Assembly: GCF_900104595.1 (NCBI RefSeq)
Contig: NZ_FNVY01000003.1
Location: forward strand, 496,001-560,000
Reading direction: 5' to 3'
DNA from: Enterococcus timonensis
GTDB taxonomy: Bacteria > Bacillota > Bacilli > Lactobacillales > Enterococcaceae
Length of the DNA: 64,000 nt
Shown here: one piece after another, positions 25,290 through 33,655 of the stretch
Layout of the letters: the number at the start of each line of letters is the position of its first letter
How positions within the stretch are numbered: the first letter of the stretch is position 1
Position numbers and translations under genes: made by a program
The notes under the pieces: model-generated
Databases searched by the model: none
Seen by the model: the letters and a program-made list of their open reading frames with translations, nothing else
What the model was told of the DNA's origin: nothing

Positions 25290-25925
25290 TTAAAAAGAAA
25301 CGATTTTTGTGCCGTGAAGTTCTTTGACGTTCAGTTGACTAGCAATTTTATCGGCATTTTCACTAGTTACGCCACCGCCAGGTAAAATAATCAGACGATC
25401 TTTCGCATAAGCAATTAATTCTTTCAGATGGGCTAAATTGTCTAAAATATTTGTGCCAGCAGGTCCACCGTGAGTTAAAATCCGCTCCACACCATTTTCA
25501 GCTAACCAATCGATCGCTTTAAATTGATCGCTTAAAGATAATTCATCAAAGGCCATATGAAAAGTAATGGACAAACCTTCAGCTAAATCAAAAATAGTCG
25601 ATAGTCCTTCATAATCAAGCGTATTGTCTTCGGTCAACATGCCAACGACAATGCCGTCAACTTCTGATTTTTTAAATTCCAAGACATCGGTGGTCATCAT
25701 TCGCAGTTCCGTATCGTTATAAATAAAATTTCCACCCCGCGGGCGAATAATAGCATTGACGGGAATGTTTTTCTCATGGGCATACTCAACGGTAGCTTCT
25801 AAAACGCCAATAGAAACCGTCGTTCCTCCGACATACAAATTATCACATAACTCAATTCGCTTAGCACCAGCGGAAATGGCCGCCGGGATATTAGTAAAAT
25901 TTTCAGCGCAAAATTCTTTTAGCAT
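25290..25925 (-). CDS. cutC: Copper homeostasis protein CutC family
   Basis: 211-aa TIM-barrel protein of the CutC family. Conserved segments are RIELCDNLYVGGTTVS near 23, AIIRPRGGNFIYND near 59, GVERILTHGGPAGT near 148 and ILPGGGVTSENADKI near 175. CutC has been linked to copper tolerance, for example in Enterococcus faecalis, but its biochemical activity is unsettled. It is a single-gene unit with AGGAGGAAG before the ATG. No other copper genes lie nearby. Confidence 0.93.
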   Translation of the reverse strand: MLKEFCAENFTNIPAAISAGAKRIELCDNLYVGGTTVSIGVLEATVEYAHEKNIPVNAIIRPRGGNFIYNDTELRMMTTDVLEFKKSEVDGIVVGMLTEDNTLDYEGLSTIFDLAEGLSITFHMAFDELSLSDQFKAIDWLAENGVERILTHGGPAGTNILDNLAHLKELIAYAKDRLIILPGGGVTSENADKIASQLNVKELHGTKIVSF

Positions 25926-26016
25926 AATCTTCCTCCTGTTTTTCTTTCGATTTTCTATATTGTAGCACAGATTTTCTTCAATCTTATGGTAGAATAAAAG
26001 ACAAATGGAGGAGCTT

Positions 26017-26853
26017 ATGTTAAAAAAAATCGACGTTGCCCAACAATTTTTAGTGAAAAATCATCAATTATTTGCTTGTCCCAAATGTTTAACAAAAATG
26101 GATGTCCACGGACAAGAATTAATTTGCCAAAATCACCACTCCTTTACTTTAAGTAAAAAAGGAACGCTCTTTTTTTTGGAAAAAAAGATGACTACTGAAT
26201 ATACGAAAGAAATGTTTTTACACCGAAAAAATATTATTCAACAAGGTTTGTATGAACCGCTACTTTCAGAAATTGCTCAAATGATGATACCTGACGCGCC
26301 GGTTTTAGATGTCGGCTGTGGTGAGGGGAGTTTTTTAGAAATTCTCGGAAAAAATATCAGTGCCGCTAAAATTGGGTTTGATATTTCTAAAGAAGGAATT
26401 TATTTAGCGACGGAACAAACAACAGCTAATACTTTCTTTTGTGTGGCCGATTTAACCCATTTGCCTTTTTCTAATCAACAGTTTGGGACGATTTTAAATA
26501 TCTTTTCGCCGTCAAATTATCATGAATTTGCTCGGGTTTTAAAACCCGGTGGACAGCTTATTAAAGTGATTCCCAATCAATTTTATTTAAAAGAATTGCG
26601 CCAAGCACTGTACACTGGAGAGAAGGCGACTTATTCCAACGCCCCGGTCTTAAAAAAATTGCGGGAAACCGTTAATATTTTACAAGAAAAAAATTTGACC
26701 TATACGTTACCGACGTCAAATTTCACATTCTCAGATCTTGTGAAGATGACGCCTTTGTCTTGGTCAGCAGATGAAAAACAGTTGGCGGAGTTGTTCCAAA
26801 AGCCTTTTAGTACAATTACAGTTGACGTGACAGTGGCAATATGTCAGTTATAG
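26017..26853 (+). CDS. rlmA: 23S rRNA (guanine-N1)-methyltransferase RlmA-like
   Basis: 278-aa methyltransferase. The N-terminal zinc module has FACPKC near residue 22, then a C-x-x-x-H set (LICQNHH). The SAM motif is VLDVGCGEGSF near 95. This is the RlmA (RrmA/TlrB) layout; members methylate G745 or G748 of 23S rRNA, and which one cannot be told by eye. The start is the ATG after GGAGGAGCTT; the ORF could extend four codons upstream but that start has no ribosome site. Confidence 0.85.
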   Translation: MLKKIDVAQQFLVKNHQLFACPKCLTKMDVHGQELICQNHHSFTLSKKGTLFFLEKKMTTEYTKEMFLHRKNIIQQGLYEPLLSEIAQMMIPDAPVLDVGCGEGSFLEILGKNISAAKIGFDISKEGIYLATEQTTANTFFCVADLTHLPFSNQQFGTILNIFSPSNYHEFARVLKPGGQLIKVIPNQFYLKELRQALYTGEKATYSNAPVLKKLRETVNILQEKNLTYTLPTSNFTFSDLVKMTPLSWSADEKQLAELFQKPFSTITVDVTVAICQL

Positions 26854-26885
26854 TCGCTTTTTTTTGAAAATGAGGAATTTCTTAC

Positions 26886-26914
26886 TTGTCAAATGAGTAG
26901 TGCGGTGGTATAGT
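26886..26914 (+). promoter_or_regulatory. Promoter upstream of the trmL leader
   Basis: TTGTCA (26886-26891), 17-base spacer, TATAGT (26909-26914). Transcription from about 26921 would give a leader of about 128 bases before trmL. Confidence 0.75.
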
Positions 26915-26931
26915 ATTTCCATAGTGTTTTT

Positions 26932-27031
26932 CGGTGATTTTTATCAGACTCCTGTGCTGATAAAAGTTAGTGAAAAAACTTTCACTAACGTAGAAACTCG
27001 CCGTGATAACACCGAGTTACTACGTTTTTTT
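26932..27031 (+). promoter_or_regulatory. Structured leader with terminator before trmL (candidate attenuator)
   Basis: Three consecutive hairpins: TTTTATCAG/CTGATAAAA (26939-26965), GTTAGTGAAA/TTTCACTAAC (26966-26989) and CGTAGAAACTCG/CGAGTTACTACG (26989-27024, one mismatch) followed by T7. The last is a rho-independent terminator only 10 bases before the trmL ribosome site AAGGAG. CGGTG (26932) and TATCA (26942) can instead pair with CACCG (27010) and TGATA (27004), which would disrupt the first and last hairpins. No T-box core or recognised riboswitch is present. An independent small RNA is the alternative. Confidence 0.7.
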
Positions 27032-27048
27032 ATTTTAAGGAGATAAAA

Positions 27049-27555
27049 ATGAAAAATCATATCGTTTTATATGAACCTTTAATTCCAGCCAATACCGGAA
27101 ATATTTCCCGAACTTGTGCGGCAACAGACACAACGTTACATTTAATTGAGCCACTAGGTTTTTCAGTGGATGACAAACATCTGAAAAGAGCGGGCCTTGA
27201 TTATTGGGACGCAGTGGAAATTGTCTATCATGAAAGTTTGCCAGCCTTTATGGAGTATTTAGGAAATCGCAAGTTGTATTTGATTTCTAAGTTTGCCAAT
27301 AAATCTTACACACAAGAAAATTTTACGACGGATGAAGATCATTTTTTCATGTTCGGCAAAGAAACAACTGGTTTGCCGGAAGAATTTATGCGGGAAAATG
27401 CTGAAAAATGTTTGCGTATTCCCATGGATGACACTCATGTTCGGGCGTTGAATTTGTCAAATACGGCAGCTATTTTAATTTATGAAGCATTACGCCAACA
27501 AAATTTTCCCAATCTTGAACTGAAACATCATTATGCTAACGATAAAATCGATTAA
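27049..27555 (+). CDS. trmL: tRNA (cytidine/uridine-34 2'-O)-methyltransferase TrmL
   Basis: 168-aa SPOUT-family methyltransferase. Motifs: LYEPLIPANTGNISRTCAA near 5-23, HLIEPLGFSVDDKHLKRAGLDYW near 32, FGKETTGLPEEF near 101 and RIPMDDTHVRALNLSNTAAI near 123-142, forming the trefoil-knot SAM site. TrmL methylates the wobble base of tRNA-Leu isoacceptors. Translation starts after AAGGAGATAAAA. The preceding structured leader suggests attenuation control, unusual for this gene. Confidence 0.93.
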   Translation: MKNHIVLYEPLIPANTGNISRTCAATDTTLHLIEPLGFSVDDKHLKRAGLDYWDAVEIVYHESLPAFMEYLGNRKLYLISKFANKSYTQENFTTDEDHFFMFGKETTGLPEEFMRENAEKCLRIPMDDTHVRALNLSNTAAILIYEALRQQNFPNLELKHHYANDKID

Positions 27556-27603
27556 AAATTTAAATCAATAGATTAAGCAGCAAAAGGGGTCGAAATTTAG
27601 AAA

Positions 27604-28269
27604 ATGGATTTATATTTTACGCGCCACGGACGGACAGAATGGAATAAAGAGTTGCGTTTTCAAGGGTCAAATGGTGACTCGCCACTTTTACCAGAAAGTT
27701 ACGAAGAAATCACCTTATTGGGCCAACGTATCAAAGAAATTCCTTTCCAAAAAATTTATACCTCGCCACAACTTCGCGCCAAAACTACCGCTGAACTTAT
27801 TAATCAAGAGTTGGCCAATCCAGTAGAAATTATCGAAACTGACGCTTTAAAAGAAATGAATTTAGGCGATTTAGAAGGACAAATGATTCCTGAAATGCAA
27901 AAAAATTATCCCCAGCAATTAGATTGCTTGCGGGCCTTTCCTGAAAAATACGATCCGTCAGCTTATAAAGGCGAAACATTTAGCCAAGTGGTCAGACGCG
28001 TTGAAAACTTTGTCGTAAATGTAATCGCCGAAACACCTGTTGATGCGCCGATTTTATTTGTCAGTCACGGAGCAACGTTGACGGCGGCCATTAATGCAAT
28101 GGCCGGTGAAAAACTTGCGGATTTACGCAAACGGGGCGGAATAAATAATAATTCTTTGAGTCAATTAGTTACGGAAAATAAACAGCTGCCATTTCACTTA
28201 GTTACTTATAATGACGTCAGCTTTTTAAAAGAGGAGCGAGTCCATGCCTCAGGAGATGAACTTATTTAA
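27604..28269 (+). CDS. Histidine phosphatase family protein
   Basis: 221-aa phosphatase of the phosphoglycerate-mutase-like superfamily. The phosphoryl-accepting motif is TRHGRTEWN (His8). The second His is in FVSHGATLTAA near 156, and EMNLGDLEGQ is near 90. The reaction is dephosphorylation of an unknown small molecule; these proteins are often misnamed phosphoglycerate mutase. Its end overlaps the start of recD2 by 26 bases, so the two are co-translated. Confidence 0.88.
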   Translation: MDLYFTRHGRTEWNKELRFQGSNGDSPLLPESYEEITLLGQRIKEIPFQKIYTSPQLRAKTTAELINQELANPVEIIETDALKEMNLGDLEGQMIPEMQKNYPQQLDCLRAFPEKYDPSAYKGETFSQVVRRVENFVVNVIAETPVDAPILFVSHGATLTAAINAMAGEKLADLRKRGGINNNSLSQLVTENKQLPFHLVTYNDVSFLKEERVHASGDELI

Positions 28270-30823
28270 TAACCAACAACACTTTATCACCGGCACAATT
28301 GTGGCGGTGTTTTTTGAGAACCCAGGAAATTTTTATAAAGTTCTTTTAGTTCGCGTGACTGAAACAGATTTGGATTTACCAGAGCCAGAAATTGTTGTCA
28401 CTGGAAGTTTTGGTCAAACGCAAGAAGAAGAAACGTATCGTTTTGTAGGAAATACGGTGGATCATCCTCGTTACGGGCTGCAATTTCAAGCAGAAAGTTA
28501 TCAAAAAGAGCGGCCAACGACCGCTAGTGGGATGATTCAATATTTAGCTTCGGATAAATTTCCTGGGATCGGTAAAATTACCGCTGAAAAAATCGTCACT
28601 GAATTTGGCGTGGATGCGCTAGATAAAATTTTAGCCGACCCAGAAGCGCTAAAAAAAATTCCTAGCTTGAACGAAAAAAAACGCCAGATGTTAATTTCCA
28701 CTTTAAAAGAAAATCTCGGCATGGAACAACAAATTATGGGCTTAACGGCGCTAGGTTTTGGTACGCAACTGGCCTTTGCCATTTATCGCGTCTATGAAAA
28801 TGAAGCTTTAGAAACGGTGAAAGAAAATCCTTATGCGCTAGTGGAAGATGTGGAAGGAATTGGCTTTACTCGCGCTGATAATTTGGCGGAAAATTTGGGT
28901 ATTCCGGCTGATAGTCCGCAACGAATTAAAGCTTGCCTCCTTCATTGTCTGCTGGAAAATTCTCTGAACACAGGGGACACTTATATTGAGGCCAAGCCCT
29001 TACTAGTTCAAACTTTGCAATTACTAGAAAAAGCGCGGCCAATTGCAATTGCGCCCAAATTTGTAGCAGAAATGTTATTGCAATTAGAAGAAGAGGGCAA
29101 ATTACAACGAGAAGGCTTGAAAATTTTTGAAAACTCGCTGTATTTTGCAGAATGGGGCATCACCAGTTCTATTGAACGACTGTTAGCTCGCCGAAAAAAA
29201 ATCCATTATCCCGCCGATGAAATGAAAAAAAGTTTTGCCGCCTGTGAAAAATTTTTAAGTATTACTTACGATGCTTCCCAAAAAAATGCGATTGAACAAG
29301 CCATCACTAGTCCACTTTTTGTTTTAACAGGGGGACCCGGCACCGGAAAAACAACAATCGTCAAAGGCATCGTCAGTTTATTTGCCGAACTTAATGGACT
29401 ATCGCTAGATTTAAATGATTACACAGATGCAATTTTTCCCATTTTATTAGGGGCGCCCACTGGTCGAGCGGCCAAACGATTGAATGAAACCACCGAGTTA
29501 CCAGCGGCCACTATTCATCGGTTATTAGGTCTAACCGGCCGCGAAAAAAGTTCAGTCAACACAGCCCGAGAATTAGAAGGGGGCTTATTGATTGTCGATG
29601 AAATGTCCATGGTGGACACATGGCTTGCCAATACGCTTTTAAAATCAATTCCCGATAATATGCAAGTGATTTTTGTAGGGGACAAAGATCAATTGCCTTC
29701 AGTCGGACCAGGCCAAGTGTTGCACGATTTATTGCAAGCAGAAAAAATTCCTAAAGCCGAATTGAAAAAAATTTATCGACAAGAAGATGGTTCTTCAATT
29801 ATTTCTTTAGCTCATGAAATCAAAGAAGGCCGCCTGCCAGAAGACTTCACGAAAAATCAGCGAGATCGTTCTTATTTTCCCGCCCACGCCAATCAAATCG
29901 AATCACTGATTGGTCAAATTGCCGAAAAAGCGAAAAATAAAAATTTTTCATATATGGATATTCAAGTTTTGGCGCCAATGTATAAAGGTCCAGCTGGAAT
30001 AAATGTGTTGAATCGCCAGCTGCAAGAAATTTTCAATGGAAATGCCGATAAGCGAAAAAAAGAAGTTCATTTTAATGATGGTATTTTTCGGATTGGCGAT
30101 AAAGTGTTACAACTAGTGAACGACAATGAACAAAATGTTTTTAATGGCGACTTAGGCCAAATTGTCGGACTGCAGCTGGCCAAAGACACAGAAGACAAAG
30201 TTGATGAGTTAACGATTGAATTTGACGCCACTGAGGTAACTTACAAACGCAACGAGTGGAATAAAATTACTTTAGCTTACTGCACCTCGATTCATAAATC
30301 CCAAGGTAGCGAATTTGAAATGGTGATTTTGCCCATGGTCCATCAATATTCCCGCATGCTGCAACGCAATTTATTGTATACGGCCGTCACCCGCAGCAAA
30401 AATTTATTGATTTTGTTAGGTGAGGAAAGTGCCTTTCAAGCATGCGTCAAGAATTTATCCGCCAGCCGGGCCACCACCTTAGTAGAAAAATTACAAGGCG
30501 ACTTAAAACAAGAAATTCGCCTCGAATTAGAAATGTACGAAAAAGGCGAATTAGTCGGTCATCTAGTTGAAGAAAAAGAAACAAGTTATCAAGTTGCAGG
30601 AAATACAACGCAACAACCCGAAGAAACAACCGCCAGCAAAACCGACGCAACAATAAAACTAAAACCAGTTGAAAAAGTTGAAACACCGATTATCGATCAG
30701 GACAGTGACACCTTACCAGAGGACATTTCTTCTCAGAATTTTCGTTTGACTCCAGAAAATCTCTGGTCCATTGATCCCATGATTGGGATGAATCAATTAA
30801 CGCCGCTGGATTTGATGAAGTAA
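28244..30823 (+). CDS. recD2: ATP-dependent RecD2-type helicase (SF1B)
   Basis: 859-aa 5'-3' DNA helicase. An N-terminal OB-like and helix-hairpin-helix region (GIGKITAEKIVTEFG near 107; VEGIGFTRADNLAENLG near 201) precedes the SF1 core: Walker A GGPGTGKTT near 363, VDEMSMVD near 454, GDKDQLPSVGPGQ near 477, and STSIHKSQGSEFE-like TSIHKSQGSEFE near 685. RecD2 acts without RecBC in Firmicutes. The ATG follows GAGGAG, inside the phosphatase gene. The last 66 bases before the final codon are duplicated at 43.13 kb, so the present C-terminus was probably supplied by an inserted island. Confidence 0.95.
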   Translation: MPQEMNLFNNQQHFITGTIVAVFFENPGNFYKVLLVRVTETDLDLPEPEIVVTGSFGQTQEEETYRFVGNTVDHPRYGLQFQAESYQKERPTTASGMIQYLASDKFPGIGKITAEKIVTEFGVDALDKILADPEALKKIPSLNEKKRQMLISTLKENLGMEQQIMGLTALGFGTQLAFAIYRVYENEALETVKENPYALVEDVEGIGFTRADNLAENLGIPADSPQRIKACLLHCLLENSLNTGDTYIEAKPLLVQTLQLLEKARPIAIAPKFVAEMLLQLEEEGKLQREGLKIFENSLYFAEWGITSSIERLLARRKKIHYPADEMKKSFAACEKFLSITYDASQKNAIEQAITSPLFVLTGGPGTGKTTIVKGIVSLFAELNGLSLDLNDYTDAIFPILLGAPTGRAAKRLNETTELPAATIHRLLGLTGREKSSVNTARELEGGLLIVDEMSMVDTWLANTLLKSIPDNMQVIFVGDKDQLPSVGPGQVLHDLLQAEKIPKAELKKIYRQEDGSSIISLAHEIKEGRLPEDFTKNQRDRSYFPAHANQIESLIGQIAEKAKNKNFSYMDIQVLAPMYKGPAGINVLNRQLQEIFNGNADKRKKEVHFNDGIFRIGDKVLQLVNDNEQNVFNGDLGQIVGLQLAKDTEDKVDELTIEFDATEVTYKRNEWNKITLAYCTSIHKSQGSEFEMVILPMVHQYSRMLQRNLLYTAVTRSKNLLILLGEESAFQACVKNLSASRATTLVEKLQGDLKQEIRLELEMYEKGELVGHLVEEKETSYQVAGNTTQQPEETTASKTDATIKLKPVEKVETPIIDQDSDTLPEDISSQNFRLTPENLWSIDPMIGMNQLTPLDLMK
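30754..30819. repeat. Left 66-bp direct repeat (attL-like, in recD2)
   Basis: Identical over 66 bases to 43132-43197. It encodes the recD2 C-terminal residues ending TPLDLMK; the codon after the match is completed as AAG before TAA. Confidence 0.92.
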
Positions 30824-31186
30824 AGTTAGTTGTTCTAAAATAATTTTTAGCTGGATTAAATAGAAAATGAACAGCTTTAGATAAATTAGTAATCATACTG
30901 AACATCAAAAACTATAGGTCTACCTTTTGAGGAGCAGAGAAATCTACTCCTTTTTTTTATTTCTATTTAAACGTTCAATATACTACTGGACGTACCCATA
31001 AACAGTGTGTTTGAAATTAAAATAATTCTAAAACATTACTATTTATAACGTTGAACTCGACTCCATAACCAACGACTTTAAGAAAATCGAGAAGAACCAT
31101 TTTTTTGTCAGGTCAAGAAATATGGGCTCTTATTAATGGCCACAATATGGATATCTGGAATTATTAATACAACTTAATAAACGAGG
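30824..31186. other. Intergenic left flank of the island
   Basis: 363 bases with no convincing gene. They contain the terminator at 30930-30958 and AT-rich sequence. Around 31027-31137 two overlapping frames run about 25-35 codons without a stop (one ends KKIEKNHFFVRSRNMGSY), possibly a decayed coding remnant, but nothing is recognisable. Confidence 0.5.
30930..30958 (+). terminator. Terminator downstream of recD2 (island side)
   Basis: AGGAG pairs with CTCCT around CAGAGAAATCTA, followed by eight T residues. It now ends the recD2 transcript. Confidence 0.75.
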
Positions 31187-32095
31187 TTAAGAATAAAATA
31201 ATTTGAGAATAGCATTTTGAACATGATTTCCAAAATCTTTACCAAAAATTGTCAAACCACCCTTATTTTTTGCATTTTCATTTATCCCAATCTTAACTTT
31301 GATAAAAGGTGATAAATTTAAGTTTAAATCATCTAAAGTAGTACTAGAGATTTTTTTTCCATCAATTCCGGTGTCCTTATTTGTAACTCTTATGTGCTTT
31401 AATATCCCATACTGACTGTACTCACTAGCCCACCAATTTGGAGTTAAACTACCACGAACATCTGAAAAATTTCCAGGAGCAGTCCAAAATCCTAAATCAA
31501 TATCATTAATAAAAAATGAAATATCACTTGGCCAATTGTCATTTGATTCTGGAAACTCAGAGGAAAGTTCTAAGGATAATTCTAGTAATTCTATATGAGC
31601 ACCTTGTGGAAGATGATTAGGAATAATATATTCAACAAAACCATCAGAAAACCAAAGCAAGGATGCTCTTATACGATCATCAGACACAAAAGATCTTGGA
31701 TCATCTAAATCACCAATTATTTCGTCAGAACTTGCCAATCCACAGGTAGGGGTAGCTAAAAAGTCAGAGTAGTATCCTAATTTGATTTCAGTTTCTAATT
31801 CTTTATATGGTAAATGGATTTTTTGTGGAACATCGATTTCAATATGATCAACCACTAAATGAAATCTTTTTATTCTATTATCCATACTATCTTCAGATTC
31901 TTGTAATTTTATCAATTTCGAGTCTTCAAGCATTCGCATATGTCTTGAAACTATAGATTTGCTAAGTTTTAATTCCTTAGCAATTTCAGTGACAGAAGCG
32001 GGCATGAGAGATAGTTTTTTTATAATTTCTATTCTGGTATCTGAGGCTAACGTTTTAAGTGTATTGATACCTTGTTCGTCCAACTTAATATACAT
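31187..32095 (-). CDS. ArsR-type winged-helix regulator with C-terminal ligand domain
   Basis: 302-aa transcription factor. Residues ~5-80 form an ArsR-like winged helix (SDTRIEIIKKL, TEIAKELKLSKSIVSRHMRMLE). The remaining ~210 residues form a beta-rich domain I do not recognise, plausibly a sugar sensor. No metal-binding cysteines of classical ArsR are seen. It is divergent from the glycan operon; both promoters carry an AAACGGTTT element, which suggests it regulates itself and the operon. The ATG follows AAAGGAAAATTTAAA. The role is inferred from position. Confidence 0.8.
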   Translation of the reverse strand: MYIKLDEQGINTLKTLASDTRIEIIKKLSLMPASVTEIAKELKLSKSIVSRHMRMLEDSKLIKLQESEDSMDNRIKRFHLVVDHIEIDVPQKIHLPYKELETEIKLGYYSDFLATPTCGLASSDEIIGDLDDPRSFVSDDRIRASLLWFSDGFVEYIIPNHLPQGAHIELLELSLELSSEFPESNDNWPSDISFFINDIDLGFWTAPGNFSDVRGSLTPNWWASEYSQYGILKHIRVTNKDTGIDGKKISSTTLDDLNLNLSPFIKVKIGINENAKNKGGLTIFGKDFGNHVQNAILKLFYS

Positions 32096-32113
32096 TTTAA
32101 ATTTTCCTTTCGT

Positions 32114-32122
32114 AAACGGTTT
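32114..32122. promoter_or_regulatory. Operator-like AAACGGTTT, regulator side
   Basis: A 9-base palindrome (AAAC-G-GTTT) downstream of the regulator -10. The same 9 bases occur at 32243-32251. It also partly fits a CcpA cre site, with two mismatches to the consensus. Confidence 0.45.
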
Positions 32123-32133
32123 TATTAGAATCT

Positions 32134-32161
32134 ATTTTACACTTTTTGAAAAAATTATCAA
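32134..32161 (-). promoter_or_regulatory. Promoter of the island regulator
   Basis: On the minus strand TTGATA (32156-32161), 16-base spacer, TAAAAT (32134-32139). The AAACGGTTT element lies about 12 bases downstream, placed for autorepression. Confidence 0.6.
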
Positions 32162-32242
32162 TATAGTTCACTAAAATAGCAACTAATTTAGTTTTCTATC
32201 AGGCTTGATAATGATACGGTTGTTGAAATAGTTGAAAATAGA

Positions 32243-32251
32243 AAACGGTTT
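32243..32251. promoter_or_regulatory. Operator-like AAACGGTTT, operon side
   Basis: The second copy of the 9-base palindrome, 9 bases upstream of the -35 of the operon promoter. Upstream placement would suit an activator or CcpA-type control equally. Confidence 0.45.
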
Positions 32252-32260
32252 AATTTAATG

Positions 32261-32289
32261 TTGAAAAGGATTTCTTTAAATGATATTAT
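32261..32289 (+). promoter_or_regulatory. Promoter of the glycan-utilisation operon
   Basis: TTGAAA (32261-32266), 17-base spacer, TATTAT (32284-32289), 57 bases before the first gene. Confidence 0.75.
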
Positions 32290-32346
32290 TTGTTTGTTCA
32301 GTAAGGGTGTATAAAAAAGTGTACCTATATTAAGGAGGAAAATGAA

Positions 32347-33639
32347 ATGAAGTTGCGTAAAATAGTTACATTTGTAGGAGTAGTTTTATTAGGGTCTACG
32401 GTCCTAGCCGCATGTGGCAACAACTCTGACAGCTCCGCGGATGGTAAAACTACGGTTAGAATTAGTTGGTGGGGAGCTGATGATCGCCATGAAGCTACGT
32501 TAGCTGCGATCAAGGCTTTTGAAAAAGAAAATCCCGATATTAAGGTTAAAGCAGAATACAGTGGTTGGGATGGTATAGAACAAAAAATGGCTACGCAAAT
32601 TACTGGACAAACTGAGGCAGATGTTATGCAGGTTAACTATGATTGGTTAGCCCAATACTCCCCTGATGGAGAAGGATTTTCAGACCTAAGTAAATTAGAA
32701 GGTTTAGATCTATCAGGTTATGATGATTCTATATTAGAATCTGGAAAAGTAAATGGTTTTCAAGTAGCAGTTCCATTTAGTGAAAATGCACGGGCATGGG
32801 TGGTAAATAAAACAGGATTTGACGAAAGAGGCATTGAAATTCCGACCACTTGGGATGGATATTTAGAAATAGCGGATGAGTTTGAGGATGGATCGTTTCC
32901 TGCTCGTATTGACACATACGCTTTACTAGTTTATATGCAACAAAAAACTGGTAAATCTATCCTATCAGAAGATGGAGCTTTTCAATACGATAAAGAAACG
33001 TTAATTGATGCTTTTGATTGGCTTCAAAAAATGACCGACGACAAGGTTATTCCGACAATTCAAGAAACAAAAGAACAAGCTGATGCGAATCCAGGAGCAC
33101 CTTCTAAGAAGTGGTTAGATGGGGAATATGGTACTTTGTCAACGTGGTCGTCACAAGTATCAGGTGAATTTAAGAATCTCGAGGAAGCAGGGAAGGAACT
33201 TATCTTAACCGGATTTCCAACATTAACAGACGGTGGCGAACAGGCAGTCATGACAAAGCCATCTATGCTATTTTCGATTTCAAAACACACTAAAAATAAA
33301 GAAGCTGCGACAAAATTGCTAAATTTCCTGTTAAATGAACCAGAAGGTGTTAAGGCGATGGGGCTGGTTCGTGGAGTTCCTTCAAATCAAAAAGCGTTCG
33401 ATATTTTAGATCAAGATGGACAAATTACTGGAATAGATAAAGATGTTAATGACTACGTACAAAATGTCAAAGGAATAAACTTCGGTAAGTACACTGAGAT
33501 GAGTAAAGTAATGCAACCCTATAATGATGCGTTTGATGAATTTTCCTATGGGAAAATAACAGCTAAAGAAGCTGCCCAAAATGTAATTGATGGGATGACA
33601 TCTGCAGTGGAGCAAGTTAAGAGCACAATAGAAAAATAA
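32347..33639 (+). CDS. Sugar ABC transporter substrate-binding lipoprotein
   Basis: 430-aa extracellular binding protein of the carbohydrate (SBP family 1, MalE/UgpB-like) class. The signal peptide ends in the lipobox VLAAC, with Cys23 as lipid anchor, then a Ser/Asp-rich linker. Family segments: VRISWWGADDRHEATLAAI, AFEKENPDIKVK and ADVMQVNYDWL. Two permease genes follow, completing an importer for an oligosaccharide. The gene has AAGGAGGAAAATGAA upstream. Substrate unknown; the enzymes downstream point to a uronic-acid-containing glycan. Confidence 0.92.
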   Translation: MKLRKIVTFVGVVLLGSTVLAACGNNSDSSADGKTTVRISWWGADDRHEATLAAIKAFEKENPDIKVKAEYSGWDGIEQKMATQITGQTEADVMQVNYDWLAQYSPDGEGFSDLSKLEGLDLSGYDDSILESGKVNGFQVAVPFSENARAWVVNKTGFDERGIEIPTTWDGYLEIADEFEDGSFPARIDTYALLVYMQQKTGKSILSEDGAFQYDKETLIDAFDWLQKMTDDKVIPTIQETKEQADANPGAPSKKWLDGEYGTLSTWSSQVSGEFKNLEEAGKELILTGFPTLTDGGEQAVMTKPSMLFSISKHTKNKEAATKLLNFLLNEPEGVKAMGLVRGVPSNQKAFDILDQDGQITGIDKDVNDYVQNVKGINFGKYTEMSKVMQPYNDAFDEFSYGKITAKEAAQNVIDGMTSAVEQVKSTIEK

Positions 33640-33655
33640 TAAGGAGGTGAGGACA

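Noticed and set aside
30447-30908. Minus-strand frames opposite the recD2 end
   Set aside because: Composition is a mirror of recD2 codons; no start signals.
31027-31137. Transposase or integrase remnant
   Set aside because: Only 25-35 codons in two frames and no family motif recognised; kept as an open question rather than a feature.
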